IMG/VR virus record: IMGVR_UViG_3300019487_000038
Location: 1-48,203 of that record
Origin: a virus
Direction: 5' to 3' (one strand)
Length of the DNA stretch: 48,203 nucleotides
The translations under genes and the position numbers were made by a program. A model generated the notes under the pieces. The model made no database searches, was not told the DNA's origin, and worked only from the letters and a program-made list of their open reading frames with translations. Positions 10,076 through 18,238 of this stretch are shown piece after piece (position 1 is the first letter of the stretch; the number at the start of each line of letters is the position of its first letter).

Positions 10076-10840
10076 TTATTTAACCTCATATAGTTTGTTG
10101 TTTTTCTCATCGTATCTAAGAAATAACGATGGTGTCACTTCTCTTAAAAGATTTTCTTGACGAATTAAGTCCCGGCGGTGTTTATATCCCCGATAATGTT
10201 CTGGCTCGTCATACTCAAATATGATATTTCGTTGTTTATCATATCCATCAACAAAATATCCATACAGTTCAACTTCTCCACCATTTTGTGCATGTTGAAG
10301 ATTCCATCCATTTATTTTGTTTAATTCATCAATAAATTTACATGCAATTGGATTATGATTTTTTGAAACTCCAACTATTCCTTTTCTTTGTAAATCAGCA
10401 ATTGTGGCAAGTCTAATTTTATATTTAGTATAGTCGCTTCGAGTCTTTCCTGAATTAGATACTGATAATTTTAATTTATGTTCATTTGAAAATTTTCTTC
10501 CCTTAAATGACTCCGACATCTTTTTCTTTGTTTCCAATGAAACACTTCTATTTTTCCAAGCCTCGGATAATTTTCTCCGTGTTTCATTAGAAACGGGAGG
10601 TTTATTTTTTGCTGCTAAACTCATTTTCATTCGAGTTTCCAATGTATATTTTTTACCTAATCTACCATTTGGAAGTCCTTTTTTGGAACATGAGCGACAT
10701 TCTCGATTGTTTCGGATTGAATTGGATAACGAATCCGACGAAGAATATATCATAGTTGAATTGCATTTTGGGCAATTTTTATGATGCTGGATTGTATCCA
10801 CTATTTCGGAATTCTGAATCTGCTGCGAAAAATCGCTCAT
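10076..10840 (-). CDS. Free-standing homing endonuclease, zinc ribbon + NUMOD repeats + EDxHD-like nuclease
   Basis: The protein has 254 residues. The N-terminus has a CPKC...CRSC zinc ribbon (residues ~24-50), followed by NUMOD-type units (SNETRRKLSEAWKNRSVSLE, FSNEHKLKLSVSN). The C-terminal ~80 residues form a Vsr/EDxHD-type nuclease core (NIIFEYDEPEHYRG, then LFLRYDEKNNKLYEV). This matches free-standing phage homing endonucleases. It sits precisely between two tail genes, 1 nt from the downstream start and 1 nt from the upstream stop. Its first residues copy the start of the downstream gene product with many synonymous differences, so it was probably acquired with a foreign version of that N-terminus. 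Confidence 0.82.
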   Translation of the reverse strand: MSDFSQQIQNSEIVDTIQHHKNCPKCNSTMIYSSSDSLSNSIRNNRECRSCSKKGLPNGRLGKKYTLETRMKMSLAAKNKPPVSNETRRKLSEAWKNRSVSLETKKKMSESFKGRKFSNEHKLKLSVSNSGKTRSDYTKYKIRLATIADLQRKGIVGVSKNHNPIACKFIDELNKINGWNLQHAQNGGEVELYGYFVDGYDKQRNIIFEYDEPEHYRGYKHRRDLIRQENLLREVTPSLFLRYDEKNNKLYEVK

Positions 10841-10841
10841 A

Positions 10842-13010
10842 TTACCTTACCACTTTGAATGTCTTGCCAGTGTCAATTGTGTAAATTGACTGACCGTCAT
10901 CTACACGAATAAGTACTCTGTAGTACCTCTCTTGTGGCAAACTTGTTGTATCAATTACAAAATAGTTGCCTTCTGGGTACTTACAGCCTATCCGAGTATA
11001 ATTATCAAAGTTCATGATAATTTCGCCGGTCTCGTTGTCTTTCAGGGCATAATAAGACGACGTTGGCAAGACTTCGGGAATAAGGTATTGCTCTTGTTGA
11101 GTCGATTTTCCGAAGTATTTGAGTGGGAATTGCTTTCGTCCGAACACGTTGAACTGAGCAATGTCTCCCGCCTTGTAGGTTGGATGGACGTTGAAAAGCG
11201 TCACTGTGAATGGGCGTCCGGTGTTCAATCCGTTGAAGAAGCTGGATGAAATTTCAACGCTGCTCGTGTATGAAAACGATGAACTGTAAACGCTTCCGCT
11301 GAGTTGGAGATTCAACACTCCACCAACCAGATTTCCGTCAATGAATTGTCCACTGAAACTTGCACTGGTTGAACCAGAAAGTTGATAGGTTCCCAAGGCG
11401 GTTCCATTGACATACAATCCGCTCACATGGGCATAAGCATATGGGTCAATTCCCGATGGAATTGCAATGAGGACTTGTGCTCCATACAAAGCTTCGGGAG
11501 TCCAAGAACCAGTAAGGAAAGCGTTTTCAAATTTGTGGTCAACATAGTATGCCCAAAACATGCTTCCACTCCAGATTCCATCATAGAAAGAACCCGACGA
11601 AGCCTGAGCATAAAACGAATTTCCGCACGGTCCTGTAACCAAAGAAGCAGACCCCGACACAGATGCAGAAACAAATCCAAAGACAGGAAGATGGTTAATG
11701 TTGCCCGACAGTCCCGCCCCGGCAACAAATCCACTTGCCGAAAGTTCCGGCCAAAGAACGCTTGCCGAGAAGTTTTGAGTAAAGGTCAATATAGCACTTG
11801 CGGAGAAACTTCCACTAATGCCTCCCGCAATCCAGAAGGTTGATCCACTTTGAACAGACGCCGTGATTCCTGAATTGATTGTCGTGATGGTGACACTGGA
11901 AGTCGTGAAGCTTCCGGTGGAATACGTTCCAGACACATCGTCCCACATCACATCAAGGTGAGGAGAATAGATGGTGTTGGTGTCTTTGCTGAAGAACTTC
12001 AGAGTGAATCCCGAACCCGTTGATTGCATTTCATCCGAATGGACGAGCAACAATCCTTGGTTTGGAATACTTCCGCTCAACCATGCCAATACCATTGGGG
12101 TGACATCCATGTTGATGTCGGATGTTTCATAGTTGAAGCTTTGAGAGCACCAGCTAGAGGTATAGAATGTTCCGCCGCCATATCCAAATGAAGCAGTTAC
12201 CAGCGTTGGGTCTGCGATAAAGTTGATTGCTGGGCGAACTCCGCTGACCGAAGCCGTGTACCATTCCGTTCCTTCATTGTTGTCACGGAACAACCAGCTT
12301 ACGCCGGTATCAGAACCTCCATCTGAGAGGTATCCATTACCCATGTTCCAACTCTGACTTACCGGGAGAGCATAGACGTGGTAAGTGATTGGAAGCTCAA
12401 ATTCGTTGCAGACCTTGAGTCGCAGGAAAAATTGTGGAGAGCCGATAGCTCCGTTCGCAATAGATGCCGAAATTGCATCCAAATCAAACTGAAGCAAGGA
12501 GCGATCAACAAACTTGGCATCGGCTGTAATCCAGTTTGGAGTGTTCCTTATATCAATTCCCGACCCCGTTCCGTATAGGCATCCAATCGAACCAGTCATT
12601 GTTCCCGTAAACAATCCGACCGAATCCACGGCAATAAACGAGCCAGAAATCACTCCAATAATGGCACTTCCAGAGGCGGGGCCTCCAAAACTTCCACTTC
12701 CTACCGATCCCGTTCCATCTACTGAACCACTGAAGAAAGATGCACTGAATGCGATTCCACTTCCCGAAATGCTTCCGTTGATGTCGGCTACTGTGCCCGT
12801 GAATGAACCAGTAAAGAACCCCGTAAAGTAAGTTACGCTCTGATTGAAAATGGCGTTGGTGTAGGAAAAGGTCTGCGTCTCGCTGCGGGTTCTTACAGCA
12901 ACGTTGGAAGTTCCAACCTGAAGAATTTCGTCAATACCAAAATTCTTATCATCCAATCCTTCCCGATTGGTTATGTAGGTGTCTTTGGCTGGATAGATAA
13001 AGTGATGCAT
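10842..13010 (-). CDS. DNRLRE-domain virion protein
   Basis: The protein has 722 residues. It opens with MHHFIYPAKDTYITNREG, and residues ~165-345 show the DNRLRE pattern: RSLLQFDL, a YHVYALPVSQSW strand, then INMDVTPMVLAWLSG, QGLLLVHSDE, and a closing SPHLDVMWDD. DNRLRE domains are beta-sandwich modules of secreted or structural surface proteins. Before and after it come long Ser/Gly/Thr segments dense in SGS, TGS and SAS tripeptides, typical of fibre shafts. The last ~120 residues (FNVHPTYKAGDIAQFNVFGR) are more globular. Position among tail genes supports a tail-fibre or baseplate decoration role. The start is 5 nt after the HNH gene. Confidence 0.75.
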   Translation of the reverse strand: MHHFIYPAKDTYITNREGLDDKNFGIDEILQVGTSNVAVRTRSETQTFSYTNAIFNQSVTYFTGFFTGSFTGTVADINGSISGSGIAFSASFFSGSVDGTGSVGSGSFGGPASGSAIIGVISGSFIAVDSVGLFTGTMTGSIGCLYGTGSGIDIRNTPNWITADAKFVDRSLLQFDLDAISASIANGAIGSPQFFLRLKVCNEFELPITYHVYALPVSQSWNMGNGYLSDGGSDTGVSWLFRDNNEGTEWYTASVSGVRPAINFIADPTLVTASFGYGGGTFYTSSWCSQSFNYETSDINMDVTPMVLAWLSGSIPNQGLLLVHSDEMQSTGSGFTLKFFSKDTNTIYSPHLDVMWDDVSGTYSTGSFTTSSVTITTINSGITASVQSGSTFWIAGGISGSFSASAILTFTQNFSASVLWPELSASGFVAGAGLSGNINHLPVFGFVSASVSGSASLVTGPCGNSFYAQASSGSFYDGIWSGSMFWAYYVDHKFENAFLTGSWTPEALYGAQVLIAIPSGIDPYAYAHVSGLYVNGTALGTYQLSGSTSASFSGQFIDGNLVGGVLNLQLSGSVYSSSFSYTSSVEISSSFFNGLNTGRPFTVTLFNVHPTYKAGDIAQFNVFGRKQFPLKYFGKSTQQEQYLIPEVLPTSSYYALKDNETGEIIMNFDNYTRIGCKYPEGNYFVIDTTSLPQERYYRVLIRVDDGQSIYTIDTGKTFKVVR

Positions 13011-13014
13011 CGTC

Positions 13015-13647
13015 TTAATCCTCTTGAAAGTAATTATGTTTTCTAAGATTATCTTCTTTTGACAACGGTTGTAAATTTGTATAATGAAATGCCTTTTTCT
13101 GTTCTATTTCATTAGTCAGATCAAATTTACTAAGCGGTTTTATGTGGTCGATATGCCACAATATCCCGTGGGTTTCCCATGTCCACTCCGGTTTCAGTTG
13201 ATTCTCAATATGAAATTTTAATTCGGACGGATTACATCCAAATAATTCTACGGAATGATTTACTAATTTTTTCGCCGACTGAGATTTCAAAGCATAGCGT
13301 AATCGTGTTCTATGCAAAGACATTATCTTGTAGATAGGGTCTGTATGATATTTGTTTTTTGTATATTGTTTATGGTAATTTCTATACTTAATACTTCCAT
13401 ATCTTTTCAAATATCTATTACGAACCTCTGCTTCATTTACAATTCTGTATTTCCGACAGGTTTCCAAGATGTGTTCTTTTTTCTTAGAATATCTATCGGC
13501 ATTATAAATAGAAATACTGTTCTTATTTTTATCTTGCCACTTTTTACAAGACATAAGAACTCGTTTTTTATTCCGTTGATAATAAAGACGTTTACGTTCT
13601 TTTTCACGCTCTTTATTATTCTGATAATATAATTGATACCTATTCAT
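13015..13647 (-). CDS. HNH homing endonuclease
   Basis: The protein has 210 residues. The basic N-terminal ~120 residues (NKEREKERKRLYYQRNKKR) probably bind DNA. The C-terminal HNH core reads LWHIDHIKPLSKFDL followed by AFHYTNLQPLSKEDNLRKHN, giving the paired histidines and the asparagine of the beta-beta-alpha metal fold. This subfamily is common as free-standing genes in large phages. The gene is AT-rich relative to its neighbours and fits between the GNAT gene and the DNRLRE gene with only 1 and 4 nt to spare. Confidence 0.88.
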   Translation of the reverse strand: MNRYQLYYQNNKEREKERKRLYYQRNKKRVLMSCKKWQDKNKNSISIYNADRYSKKKEHILETCRKYRIVNEAEVRNRYLKRYGSIKYRNYHKQYTKNKYHTDPIYKIMSLHRTRLRYALKSQSAKKLVNHSVELFGCNPSELKFHIENQLKPEWTWETHGILWHIDHIKPLSKFDLTNEIEQKKAFHYTNLQPLSKEDNLRKHNYFQED

Positions 13648-13648
13648 A

Positions 13649-14158
13649 TTAAAGTTTCTTTGGCAAACGAGTCATGATATTTGCATCTTTTGATTTCTCA
13701 AACCCATATTTAGAATACCATTTTTGTAGTTGAGACTGAGACATTTTCTTTTCTCCTTTTTTTATAAAATCCTTCATAGGAACTGGCTCTAACTTCAATA
13801 AAACCCCCGCTTCATCTGCCGCTGCAAGCATGGATTTCAGTGCTTCTTTTGCTTTTCCTTTTCCACGGTGTTCGGGGTCAGTTACAATTGCTTGAATAAC
13901 ATACCCATTTAATATAGGACGGCTTGGGTCTCCGACCCATACATTACCCTCTCTTCCAAATATATCAGTTCTATCCAATCCAACTTTTACAGTATGAGAG
14001 GTATCTGTCACGGTCGGGTATATTGATCCCCTCCATTCAAACGAATGTTTGGACTCTAATGGAGCATGGTATTCCAATCCATATTTCGGAAGTAATGATA
14101 TAAACTTCTCAATAATAGGATCGTCCCCCTCCAAGAGAAGTGACTTTAACTTAATCAT
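13649..14158 (-). CDS. GNAT-family N-acetyltransferase
   Basis: The protein has 169 residues. The acetyl-CoA-binding motif A is visible as AIVTDPEHRGKGKAKEALKS near residues 90-109 (the R-x-x-G-x-G/A signature is RGKGKA). It is followed by LEPVP and a C-terminal YSKYGFEKSKDANIMTRLP, as expected for the last strands of the fold. The substrate is unknown. The gene lies inside the tail cluster, which is unusual for a host-modifying enzyme. Its first residues, MIKLKSLLLEGDD, resemble the short cleaved capsid-targeting leaders of T4 internal proteins, so it might be packaged (inference). A TATTTATA motif 5 nt before the ATG gives it its own promoter. Confidence 0.78.
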   Translation of the reverse strand: MIKLKSLLLEGDDPIIEKFISLLPKYGLEYHAPLESKHSFEWRGSIYPTVTDTSHTVKVGLDRTDIFGREGNVWVGDPSRPILNGYVIQAIVTDPEHRGKGKAKEALKSMLAAADEAGVLLKLEPVPMKDFIKKGEKKMSQSQLQKWYSKYGFEKSKDANIMTRLPKKL

Positions 14159-14163
14159 ATGTC

Positions 14164-14171
14164 TATAAATA
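14164..14171 (-). promoter_or_regulatory. Late-promoter-like motif TATTTATA
   Basis: Minus strand GGCATATTTATAGACATATG. The motif ends 5 nt before the GNAT start at 14158, and there is no Shine-Dalgarno site in the gap. Confidence 0.55.
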
Positions 14172-14197
14172 TGCCAAGTTTGCTTTGTTAGGATATT

Positions 14198-16177
14198 TCA
14201 CATCACACTGGCTTTGATGTCGCTGTCAGGATACTTCACTTCAAAGATGGAAGGATCAACCGATGGGTAGATAATTCCATTCTTAGTTGCGGATTCAATG
14301 TCATATTCCACGGAGGAATAATTGCCTGCCAGTGCGGTCTTGTTTGAGATAGTCAAAGAAATTACAGACTGAACTCCATCCACCTTGGCAATTTCAAGTT
14401 GCAATTGGCTCAGATTGATGGGCTGAGAGAAGTTCCAATTGTCAATGTTGAAGAAATTCTGCACGGCTTGGATACACGTAAGCAATACGTCCTTCTTGTT
14501 GAATCCCTTATACACCGTGATTGTAAAGTCCACTCCAATGTTGATGATGTATCCGTCAATGACGTTGATACCATCGGTCATGATTTTGGACTGTTTGAGA
14601 TAAGTCATCAAATTGGAAATCAACGCTTCGTTTGGCTGAATAAGCTTCTTATCTGCATCAAATGATAGCAAATAGACATTGATTGCAAATGGATTGGTAA
14701 CATCAAACGCAAGCTTGCGGAAGTAGTTATTATTGCTGTTGTCAATGACCGTTCCCACGTTGTTCTGGTCAACCGTTCCAACCAAAATCTTGTTGACTCC
14801 AACTTCCAAGCTTGTGTCGGCAATGACTTGTGCCTTGGCAATGGAACCAAATCGTCCCGGCAAAGAATAGACACGAACCAGATAATCGTTCTGAGTCACG
14901 GTTCTATTTTGTGCGGCGAAGTTTGCCATCGCATTCAGCTTAATCTCTTCATCGGTCTCACTGTCCTTTCCTCCCACACATGTAGATGGATTAGATACTT
15001 GCAAAGAGTTCTTTACAGTATTCAGCAAGTCCACCTGTTCGGGGAGCAATCCTTCCGATGGGTTGTCGAAATCTGCCGACACTACCGAACGAATTTCGTT
15101 TGATTGACAGTTGGATTGAAGTCCTCCACCAATCACATAACGAATTTTCAGCGTAGTGCTGTATGGAGCAATTCCATAGTTCTCATTCTTCAAGAAGTTA
15201 CTTGGATCGAGCGGAACGTTGACTCGGCTTGCATTTGTAAGACCAATTCCAATCAGAGTGGAATCAAACGTGACAATCTCGTCGTCAATGCCATTTGTTC
15301 CTGCCCCAAACTGAATTGTGGTGTCGTTGTTCTCGTCCACCAAAGTAATGAATCTCCTTGAAGTCTTCAAATACTTCAAAATGTATGGCACCGAATCCTT
15401 GAACTGATTGAGAGAACCTTCAAACTCTGCGTCATTTGGGATTGCGATAGGAACGAGTTCCTGTGCCAAGAAATCTACTTCATACCACTTATTGTTGTCG
15501 GAGTCCACAATGTCCAATACGTTTAGAACATTTGGTTCATCCAATGTGATTTGAAAGAACGGAGTTGGAGTGGTAACAACAACTTCCTTAGTCACAATCT
15601 GTCCCGAAGAAACCATTCCTCCCTTTTGCAAAAGGAAAAATTCTGGAGTGCCATCCACATTTCGTGAATAGACACTTTCAATTCTAGGAGAGACCGAGGA
15701 ACTGATAGCAAAATCTACGGCTTGGTTAAGAACGTAATACGAACCTGCATTGTTGGAGAACTGAGTGTTCTCTTTGACCAACAACATGTAGTTTGTATCT
15801 GGAAAGTAACTTCCCGCTCCATCAGTTGTGGACGGACAAAGTTGATAGAGATTAACCGCACCAGTTGATGCTCGTGATGGTTTTACTTTGTATCCCAAGT
15901 AACGAGCCATGTTGATAATGTTTCGGCGTTCCGTGGCACTGGTCAAAATACTTTCCTTAAAAGCATAGTCAGTGTAATATCCAAGCACGTCACCAACATA
16001 AGCGGCTTGTTCAATGAACATCATGCCGGGAGCGGCAGGAGAAAAGTCCTTATAGGTGTTTGGGAAGTAAGTCTTCGAGAAATTGATCAGAGCCTCCTTC
16101 AATTGGGAGAAGTCTCTGTTCAAATATCTGATTTCTTTGCTGTTTGGAGCAAAACTTTTCTGTGTAGTTGTCGCCAT
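14198..16177 (-). CDS. gp6: Baseplate wedge protein, gp6/baseplate-J family
   Basis: The protein has 659 residues, as expected for T4 gp6 (660). The N-terminus (EIRYLNRDFSQLKEALINFS, then SPAAPGMMFIEQAAYVGDVL and ERRNIINMARYLGYKVKPS) is the conserved start of gp6 and baseplate-J proteins in myoviruses. The C-terminal region (VNFTITVYKGF-like strands, QLQLEIAKVDGVQSVISL) also matches the family. gp6 dimers tie the wedges into the ring around the hub and drive contraction triggering. It lies downstream of gp25 as in T4-like phages, but a homing endonuclease and a small gene have been inserted between them. Confidence 0.92.
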   Translation of the reverse strand: MATTTQKSFAPNSKEIRYLNRDFSQLKEALINFSKTYFPNTYKDFSPAAPGMMFIEQAAYVGDVLGYYTDYAFKESILTSATERRNIINMARYLGYKVKPSRASTGAVNLYQLCPSTTDGAGSYFPDTNYMLLVKENTQFSNNAGSYYVLNQAVDFAISSSVSPRIESVYSRNVDGTPEFFLLQKGGMVSSGQIVTKEVVVTTPTPFFQITLDEPNVLNVLDIVDSDNNKWYEVDFLAQELVPIAIPNDAEFEGSLNQFKDSVPYILKYLKTSRRFITLVDENNDTTIQFGAGTNGIDDEIVTFDSTLIGIGLTNASRVNVPLDPSNFLKNENYGIAPYSTTLKIRYVIGGGLQSNCQSNEIRSVVSADFDNPSEGLLPEQVDLLNTVKNSLQVSNPSTCVGGKDSETDEEIKLNAMANFAAQNRTVTQNDYLVRVYSLPGRFGSIAKAQVIADTSLEVGVNKILVGTVDQNNVGTVIDNSNNNYFRKLAFDVTNPFAINVYLLSFDADKKLIQPNEALISNLMTYLKQSKIMTDGINVIDGYIINIGVDFTITVYKGFNKKDVLLTCIQAVQNFFNIDNWNFSQPINLSQLQLEIAKVDGVQSVISLTISNKTALAGNYSSVEYDIESATKNGIIYPSVDPSIFEVKYPDSDIKASVM

Positions 16178-16180
16178 ATT

Positions 16181-16798
16181 TCAAATTACGTTTGACCATC
16201 GTTTGTTGACCGCATCATATCTCCAAAACATCTTCGGCTTTAGAATGTTAATAATCGTTTTTTGACGAGCCAAATCTCGTATTTTTTGACTTGGTTTTTG
16301 ATGATACTTTCCATCATATTCCAAAACAACCTTATTCACGGGATCATAGCCATCAACATATCCCAAAAAATCATCGGTATGAAGTTGATAGTTCGGTTGG
16401 AATTGAAACCCCAACTTGTTCCACTTTTCCAAAAGTTCTAATTGACCATTATCGAATGATTTGCCTAGCCAACGTGTCCGAGACAATGCAATAATATGTT
16501 TTTTACGAATGTCAGGAGACCGAAGGGCTTTTTTAGTTGCAATTGAAATCTTTTTTCTCTCTAACTTGGATGAAAATCTTAGTATTTGAGCGTCGGAATT
16601 ATGTTTAACATGTTCGACCGTATGTTTAACTCCAACTTTATTCATTTTCAATTTTTGCTTATGTTCCTCGGAAAATTGTTTTCCAATTTTACAACAGGAT
16701 TTACATACCCTATTCTCCTTCATAGCAGTGTACAGTCCGTTATAACTTGCATATGTTTGCAATTTATTACACGCAGAACAGTTTTTTTGCCATTTCAT
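16181..16798 (-). CDS. Free-standing homing endonuclease, zinc ribbon + EDxHD-like nuclease
   Basis: The protein has 205 residues. An N-terminal zinc ribbon (CSACNK...CKSCCK, residues ~7-37) is followed by NUMOD-like basic helices. The C-terminal nuclease core has KVVLEYDGKYHQKPSQKIRD and ends MFWRYDAVNKRWSNVI. The layout matches the endonuclease at 10076. It overlaps the upstream small gene by 4 nt (ATGA) and ends 3 nt before the gp6 start, so it is inserted without harming either gene. Cleavage of the gp25-gp6 junction in related phages would be the expected homing target (inference). Confidence 0.82.
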   Translation of the reverse strand: MKWQKNCSACNKLQTYASYNGLYTAMKENRVCKSCCKIGKQFSEEHKQKLKMNKVGVKHTVEHVKHNSDAQILRFSSKLERKKISIATKKALRSPDIRKKHIIALSRTRWLGKSFDNGQLELLEKWNKLGFQFQPNYQLHTDDFLGYVDGYDPVNKVVLEYDGKYHQKPSQKIRDLARQKTIINILKPKMFWRYDAVNKRWSNVI

Positions 16799-17097
16799 AT
16801 CAATGAAATATGTACGGATTTATTGAGATCAAAATCATAAAAAGAAATTCTTGTAAACCTTAAAAACTTGCCACTCTCATCTGTGGTACATTTTTCAAAC
16901 CCAAATTTACTTGCTTCGATTTCTTTTAGTCGTTCATATGATGGATTACGCAATGATCCTTTATGTTGTCCATGTACCATTTCAAAAGTTAATGGATCGT
17001 AATACTTACCAATAGCATCATATCCGACAAGACAGACAGAATTCAAAGGAACTTTTTCCTTGATTTTTTCAGCAATATATTTTGCGTTTATGCTCAT
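16795..17097 (-). CDS. Small protein of unknown function
   Basis: The protein has 100 residues and I do not recognise it. It is charged and soluble, with an N-terminal amphipathic helix (AKYIAEKIKEKV). It carries a conserved-looking segment LVGYDAIGKYYDPLTFEMVHG and then HKGSLRNPSYERLKEIE. It is placed between gp25 (2 nt upstream) and a homing endonuclease. It may have entered together with that mobile gene, or it may be an old accessory gene of the baseplate operon. Confidence 0.55.
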   Translation of the reverse strand: MSINAKYIAEKIKEKVPLNSVCLVGYDAIGKYYDPLTFEMVHGQHKGSLRNPSYERLKEIEASKFGFEKCTTDESGKFLRFTRISFYDFDLNKSVHISLI

Positions 17098-17099
17098 AG

Positions 17100-17519
17100 T
17101 TAAACCTTGTTCGTATCAAGGACAATTTCCACGACATCGGACTGGTTGATAGCTTCGACCGTGAATTTGACCACAATGTACAGTTTATAAATATCTTTCA
17201 AGTTAGTACTTTGGTCATTTTCAAAGTATTTCACGTCAACTGAATTAACTGTTACGCCCGGAATCCATCTTGCAATGTCTTCTCTGATGATTTTACCCAC
17301 CTTTTCGGGCAAAAAGTCGTCATTGGGTTCAAATACAACGTTCCACAGTCGGCAACCAAACGTCGGATTCATACGACGTTCCCCCGGATTTGTGCGAATG
17401 AGGTTGATTATATTCATTCGGAAAGCCGTAAAACTGTCCGTTGACTGATCAAAATACCCACTGTTTCCCGCTTGAATGGGGAGATTCATTCCGATGGGAG
17501 TATTTTTAATGACAGCCAT
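17100..17519 (-). CDS. gp25: Baseplate wedge protein, gp25-like
   Basis: The protein has 139 residues, near the usual size of T4 gp25 (132). The family signature is clear: INLIRTNPGERRMNPTFGCR followed by LWNVVFEPND and IREDIARWIPGVTV. gp25 is the conserved sheath-nucleating wedge component of contractile injection machines, related in fold to lysozyme but inactive as an enzyme. It is the first of the recognisable wedge genes here, upstream of gp6, the order of T4-like genomes. Confidence 0.93.
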   Translation of the reverse strand: MAVIKNTPIGMNLPIQAGNSGYFDQSTDSFTAFRMNIINLIRTNPGERRMNPTFGCRLWNVVFEPNDDFLPEKVGKIIREDIARWIPGVTVNSVDVKYFENDQSTNLKDIYKLYIVVKFTVEAINQSDVVEIVLDTNKV

Positions 17520-17522
17520 AGC

Positions 17523-18224
17523 TTACGTTCCAAATGGTTTATTTTGCTTTTTGTTGTCAATTGCCTTCATCAAAGCCGAGTAATTCTTAGTCAAAGCTTT
17601 CGTTACGGGTGCAGCTAATGGCACTTGTCGGGCAACATCCAATGCTGATATACCTTCTGGAATCGCTCCTGCGGGCACATGGCTGCTTTCTTGACCTTCA
17701 ATCATTGGAGGAGGGGTTCCCATAGGAATTGATGCTCCACTTGGTCCCGGCATTACGGGGACTCCTTTCATGAAACCTGCATCAGATTCAGGCATCATTT
17801 CTCCCGGACCCATAGCGGGCATCATAGAATACCCGCCTGCCATAGCTGCGGCACCAACCATTCGTTCACGACTACGCAAATTGCCAGTCGTCTCATTCAA
17901 AATTTGATTCAATACAGGATTCTTCGTGTATTGCTTTGTGGTTCTTACTGCCGGTGAAGGATGACCTACCACTGGCTCTGGAACATGAAGTCCCGTAGGA
18001 GTTGCACCGGCAAACAGTTCTTTCAAAGATGCTCTGAAATCTTCTGGCTCGGATTCCTCGTTAACAGGAGCAGGAGTTCCGGGTGCTTTTACTTCATTGA
18101 TAACGGGCTTGTTAGTACCGTTCTGGAAAATCTCGGCAATGACACCGGGAAGCTGCTTACGCACTTCACGGGCGACCAAGTGTTCGATTATCTGTGTGAG
18201 TTGTGTGAGTTCTGACTTTTTCAT
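17523..18224 (-). CDS. Pro/Met/Gly-rich protein in baseplate operon
   Basis: The protein has 233 residues from the ATG at 18224 (MKKSELTQLTQII). An in-frame codon six triplets upstream overlaps the promoter motif and is rejected. The N-terminal 35 residues form a helix (LTQIIEHLVAREVRKQLPGV). The rest is low-complexity, with proline, methionine and glycine (GYSMMPAMGPGEMMPE). No domain is recognised. Position between gp25 and the gp5-like gene suggests a virion or assembly role. The TATTTATA motif ends 3 nt before the ATG, so the message would be leaderless. Confidence 0.65.
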   Translation of the reverse strand: MKKSELTQLTQIIEHLVAREVRKQLPGVIAEIFQNGTNKPVINEVKAPGTPAPVNEESEPEDFRASLKELFAGATPTGLHVPEPVVGHPSPAVRTTKQYTKNPVLNQILNETTGNLRSRERMVGAAAMAGGYSMMPAMGPGEMMPESDAGFMKGVPVMPGPSGASIPMGTPPPMIEGQESSHVPAGAIPEGISALDVARQVPLAAPVTKALTKNYSALMKAIDNKKQNKPFGT

Positions 18225-18227
18225 AGG

Positions 18228-18235
18228 TATAAATA
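18228..18235 (-). promoter_or_regulatory. Late-promoter-like motif TATTTATA
   Basis: Minus strand GTGAGGATATTTATACC; the motif ends 3 nt before the start at 18224. The 15 nt GTGAGGATATTTATA are identical to the copy at 1036. Confidence 0.58.
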
Positions 18236-18238
18236 TCC

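Noticed and set aside
11382-11843. Plus-strand open frame of 153 codons
   Set aside because: Antisense to the DNRLRE structural gene, Arg/Ser-rich shadow.
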